A stretch of DNA of 6,219 nucleotides, from contig JAPLVT010000168.1 of NCBI GenBank assembly GCA_026396975.1, forward strand, positions 1 through 6,219, written 5' to 3'. Each line of letters opens with the position of its first letter. Position 1 is the stretch's first letter. The stretch comes from Candidatus Iainarchaeum sp. Its GTDB lineage: Archaea > Iainarchaeota > Iainarchaeia > Iainarchaeales > GCA-2688035. Both the position numbers and the translations under genes were made by a program. A model generated the notes under the pieces. It saw only the letters and a list, made by a program, of their open reading frames with translations. It was not told where the DNA came from and ran no database searches. Positions 4,454 to 6,219 of this stretch are shown piece after piece.

Positions 4454-5028
4454 AGTATCTTTAGGCTGTCAGGCAGCATTTTTCCAAGCAGCCTGTTTTC
4501 AGCAAGCGAAGCCTTTTTCTTTTTCTCTCAAAAAAAGGCATCAGCCCTGCTTACTGCAAGTTGCTTGTCCACAACCTTCTGAAAAAAAAGGAAATTTTGA
4601 GGGTTGCAAGGGGATTTTACTCTTTCCAGACAGACCCTGCCCTGGCCGGCTTTGCTTTTTCCCCTTTTTACTACGGCCTGCAGGAAGCGCTTTCTTTGCG
4701 CAACCTCTGGGAGCAGGAAACAAACCCAGTCATCATTACCCCGAAAAAGGTCCGGCCGGGCTTGCGCTCTTCAATGGGCGCCAACATCGTCGTACGCAGG
4801 ATAAGCAGGAAAATGTTCTTCGGCTTCGGCATGGTAAAATACTATGATTTTTGGTTGCCGGTCAGCGACCCGGAAAAAACCCTGATTGATTTCGCCTATT
4901 TCAGGGAGCGGCTGCCGGAAGAAGCCCTGCGCGAAATAAAAAAATCTCTCGACAAAAAAAAGCTGCGGGGATACCTCAAAAAAACCCCTTTTTTAACAAG
5001 AAAAAAAGTCGAAAAAATGCTGGAATAA
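4450..5028 (+). pseudogene. abiEi: AbiEi-type antitoxin with an in-frame amber codon at codon 5
   Basis: From ATG 4450 the frame reads MKYL-TAG-AVRQHFSKQPVF and then stays open to TAA at 5026-5028, 192 codon positions in all. The N-terminal part (about residues 10-57) is a winged helix typical of AbiEi (PVFSKRSLFLFLSKKGIS, YCKLLVHNLLKKKEILRV, then ARGFYSF). The rest matches the AbiEi effector part (YYGLQEALSLRNLWE, PVIITPKK, YDFWLPVSDPEKTLIDFAYF). AbiEi represses the operon and offsets the toxin. The SD and ATGA overlap support this start. The only later start is TTG at 4561 (codon 38), inside the wHTH, which would destroy DNA binding. One base change, for example GAG to TAG, explains the lesion, and no other damage is visible. 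It may be a fresh mutation, a sequencing error, or a codon read through. Confidence 0.82.
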
Positions 5029-5048
5029 AAAAACAGCAAAACCGTCCC

Positions 5049-5066
5049 GCAAGTTTATCGCCCGCG
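5049..5066 (+). repeat. Dispersed GCAAGTTTATCGCCCGCG motif, copy 6
   Basis: GCAAGTTTATCGCCCGCG begins 20 nt after the AbiEi stop. It is followed 14 nt later by the second copy of the 30-bp repeat, the same pairing as at 576-626. Confidence 0.6.
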
Positions 5067-5080
5067 AAAAACAATATTTT

Positions 5081-5110
5081 TCAGCGGAAGCGCGCTCCTT
5101 CAAAGCGTTT
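5081..5110 (+). repeat. 30-bp intergenic repeat, copy 2
   Basis: TCAGCGGAAGCGCGCTC followed by CTTCAAAGCGTTT. It matches 597-626 at 27 of 30 bases. Its right part forms the left arm of the palindrome at 5098-5125, so here the repeat is part of a working-looking promoter. Confidence 0.65.
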
Positions 5111-5125
5111 TAAATTGTTTTGAAG
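5098..5125 (+). promoter_or_regulatory. Palindrome centred on the TATA box of the nucleotidyltransferase operon
   Basis: CTTCAAA (5098-5104) and TTTGAAG (5119-5125) are perfect 7-bp arms. The TATA box TTTTAAAT (5108-5115) lies exactly at the centre (5111.5). That centre is about 27 nt before the ATG at 5139, and no SD precedes the ATG, so the transcript is probably leaderless. The geometry is the same as in the AbiE operon. Confidence 0.6.
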
Positions 5126-5138
5126 CACATTAATTATT

Positions 5139-5705
5139 ATGGCGCGCATTGTCAGTGACAAAAACCTGTTGAACAGGTTTGCAGCGGATTTTGTCGAGGT
5201 TGTTGAAAAAAACAAATTAAAGTACATTATTGTTTCTGGTTTTGTCGCAATCTCCCACGGCAGGGCAAGGGGAACAGAGGACATTGACCTGATAATTGAA
5301 AAAATTTCACCGCAAAAGTTTTTGGCGCTGCACAACGATGCCGTGAAAGCCGGCTTTGAGTGCCTGCAGGGCACAAACCATGAGCGCCTGTTCAACGATT
5401 ACCTTAAAGAGAACCAAAGCCTGCGCTACGCAAAAAAAGGGCAGTTTGTACCGGAGATTGAATTAAAGCTTTCGAAGGACGCTTTGGACGAAAAGCAGCT
5501 GAACGAGAGGACAAAACTGCCTTTGGCAGGCCTCCCATTCTACTTTTCAACAATTGAAACAAACATTGCCTTCAAAGAGGAACTGTTAAAGTCCCCAAAG
5601 GACCTGGAGGACGCAAGGCATCTGAGAATAATTTACTCCGAAAAGATTGACGAAGCCAAAATAAGCGGAATAAAAAGGTTAATAAGAAAGTTCAGGCTAA
5701 AGTGA
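5139..5705 (+). CDS. Nucleotidyltransferase, candidate TA component
   Basis: This 188-residue protein has the pol-beta type nucleotidyltransferase signature YIIVSGFVAISHGRARGTEDIDLIIE: G34, then D48-x-D50. PEIELKL (E106, E108) is a candidate for the third acid. The C-terminal part has AFKEELLKSPKDLEDARHLRIIY (about 144-166), the K...KDLxD pattern also seen in AbiEii-like and related enzymes. It is distinct in sequence from the AbiEii gene at 3803. The start at ATG 5139 fits a leaderless transcript from the TATA box at 5108. The stop overlaps a GTG of the next ORF (GTGA) and lies 5 nt before the more likely ATG, so the two are probably co-translated. By context it is a toxin or antitoxin enzyme; which role it has is not known. 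Confidence 0.85.
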   Translation: MARIVSDKNLLNRFAADFVEVVEKNKLKYIIVSGFVAISHGRARGTEDIDLIIEKISPQKFLALHNDAVKAGFECLQGTNHERLFNDYLKENQSLRYAKKGQFVPEIELKLSKDALDEKQLNERTKLPLAGLPFYFSTIETNIAFKEELLKSPKDLEDARHLRIIYSEKIDEAKISGIKRLIRKFRLK

Positions 5706-5710
5706 TTGGC

Positions 5711-5899
5711 ATGAAGGCAAACGAACGATTGGCCACTGTTGAAAGGCAGGCCGCATACTGCAAAACCCACCCAAAAGAATGCCGGCAGCAGCTGGCGCCC
5801 TTCATCAACGCGCAGATTGAGAGCGCGAACGAATTCTACAAAAAACTCGCAAAAACAAAAAACGGGCGAAAAAAAATCGCTCAAATAAAAAAACAGTGA
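5711..5899 (+). CDS. 62-residue partner of the nucleotidyltransferase
   Basis: This small charged helical protein reads MKANERLATVERQAAYCKTH, then PKECRQQLAPFINAQI, ESANEFYKKLAKTKNGRKKI and AQIKKQ. It has no membrane segment and no known catalytic motif. CKTHPKEC holds a C-x2-H-x3-C cluster, one ligand short of a classical zinc site. The basic end suggests nucleic-acid contact (inference). The ATG at 5711 is chosen because GTGAT (5702-5706) can serve as SD; an alternative GTG at 5702 would add three residues and overlap the upstream stop. The size and tight coupling fit the small partner of a TA pair. I recall similar small proteins beside archaeal nucleotidyltransferases but cannot name a family. 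Confidence 0.72.
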   Translation: MKANERLATVERQAAYCKTHPKECRQQLAPFINAQIESANEFYKKLAKTKNGRKKIAQIKKQ

Positions 5900-5908
5900 A
5901 AAAACCCC

Positions 5909-5963
5909 GCGCAAGCTGCTGTTTCGTTTTCCAACGAATTTTTGCCCGCTTATTTAAACCCGC
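5909..5963 (+). other. Hairpin plus TATTTAAA spacer element, copy 2
   Basis: Order of parts: GCGCAAGC (5909-5916), a perfect 6-bp hairpin TTCGTT-TTCC-AACGAA (5923-5938), TATTTAAA (5951-5958), then CCGC. The same order with similar spacing is seen at 1401-1456. A TGCAATGCAAA at 5982-5992 parallels TTGCATGCAAA at 1470-1480. Both copies stand upstream of a TA operon that also has its own, closer TATA box. Confidence 0.45.
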
Positions 5964-5995
5964 CTGGCGATGTTTTTGTAGTGCAATGCAAACGT

Positions 5996-6003
5996 TTTTA
6001 TTT
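5996..6003 (+). promoter_or_regulatory. TATA box of the last vapB operon
   Basis: TTTTATTT, within CGTTTTTATTTAC, is centred near 5999.5 and predicts transcript start around 6025, inside the inverted repeat at 6008-6030. The leader is about 12 nt and contains GGTGA (6028-6032). Confidence 0.6.
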
Positions 6004-6007
6004 ACTT

Positions 6008-6030
6008 ACCTTATTTTACTTAAATAAGGT
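6008..6030 (+). promoter_or_regulatory. Inverted repeat over the transcript start, likely operator
   Basis: ACCTTATTT (6008-6016) and AAATAAGGT (6022-6030) are perfect 9-bp arms separated by TACTT. The centre lies 19-20 nt after the TATA centre, the same offset as the 20-bp palindrome of the RelE operon, although the sequence differs. The VapB encoded downstream is the likely ligand. Confidence 0.68.
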
Positions 6031-6036
6031 GAATGG

Positions 6037-6219
6037 ATGGTTAATATGACTCTTGCAATCTCGGAAAAGCTGCACAGTGCCCTGAGGCGGCACCCTGAAA
6101 TAAAGTGGACCGAGGTCGCGCGGCAGGCTCTTGAGCAGAAGGCCGTTACCCTTGAGGCTGAGTCCAAGCCTCTCAGGTCGTATTCGTACAAGAGGCTTGT
6201 TGAAGAGGGGGAAGATGCA
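6037..6219 (+). CDS. vapB: VapB-like antitoxin, 3' end outside the window
   Basis: The frame reads MVNMTLAISEKLHSALRRHP, then EIKWTEVARQALEQKAVTLE, and is open to the last base (61 codons shown). MTLAI...L...L..HPEIKWTEVARQAL is the hallmark of archaeal VapB antitoxins with a ribbon-helix-helix-like N-terminus: a short strand then a helix ending in WTEVARQA. These bind DNA as dimers and block a PIN-domain VapC. The tail after about residue 40 would contact the toxin. GGTGA lies 4 nt before ATG 6037; ATG 6046 (codon 4) is also possible. A vapC is expected immediately beyond the window, probably overlapping. Confidence 0.82.
   Translation, partial: MVNMTLAISEKLHSALRRHPEIKWTEVARQALEQKAVTLEAESKPLRSYSYKRLVEEGEDA

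Noticed and set aside
5711..5899. 62-aa protein as a HEPN toxin paired with an MNT antitoxin
   Set aside because: It is much shorter than HEPN domains and lacks the R-x4-6-H motif; the only R...H pair is spaced by seven residues.
1..6219. tRNA, rRNA, CRISPR array or transposase genes
   Set aside because: I saw no cloverleaf, no regularly spaced repeats with unique spacers, and no DDE or serine recombinase motifs in any frame.

Overview
The window reads as archaeal, probably a small-genome (DPANN-like) lineage; that lineage guess is inference. The signs are TTTAAATA-type TATA boxes about 27 nt before predicted transcript starts, two genes whose ATG falls at the predicted transcript start (leaderless), SD motifs of the GGTG/GGAGGT type, remnants of an archaeal-style Lrp/AsnC regulator, and toxin-antitoxin (TA) families of archaeal flavour. 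There is no rRNA, no tRNA and no CRISPR array that I can see.

Layout. Bases 1-495 are the 3' end of a secreted or surface beta-rich protein with two repeats. Bases 758-1331 are a VapBC pair (AbrB-type antitoxin, PIN toxin). Bases 1555-2195 are a winged-helix antitoxin with a RelE/ParE toxin, behind a perfect 20-bp palindrome. Bases 2297-3646 are a disordered zone. It holds a 56-aa two-helix membrane protein ORF and a 48-aa ORF on the minus strand, a 140-aa minus-strand gene of unknown function, and two decayed C-terminal pieces of the same Lrp/AsnC-like regulator. Bases 3803-5028 are an AbiE-type operon: nucleotidyltransferase toxin first, antitoxin second. The antitoxin has an in-frame amber codon at codon 5, just behind a perfect Shine-Dalgarno and ATG. 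Bases 5139-5899 are a second, unrelated-looking nucleotidyltransferase with a 62-aa partner, a candidate uncharacterised two-gene module. Bases 6037-6219 are the start of another VapB antitoxin that runs off the window; a vapC would be expected next.

Taken together this is a TA/defence island with five modules, four complete in content and one cut by the window end, almost all on the plus strand and each with its own promoter. Four of the five promoters carry a palindrome in an operator position. In the RelE and last VapB operons the palindrome lies over the predicted transcription start. In both nucleotidyltransferase operons it is centred on the TATA box. The spacers carry dispersed short repeats: a GCAAGTTTATnGCyCGC motif, a 30-bp TCAGCGGAAGCGCGCTC element, and a hairpin-plus-TATTTAAA element found ahead of two TA operons. 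The most striking observations are the amber-interrupted AbiE antitoxin beside an apparently intact toxin, the operator pattern, and the nucleotidyltransferase/62-aa pair.
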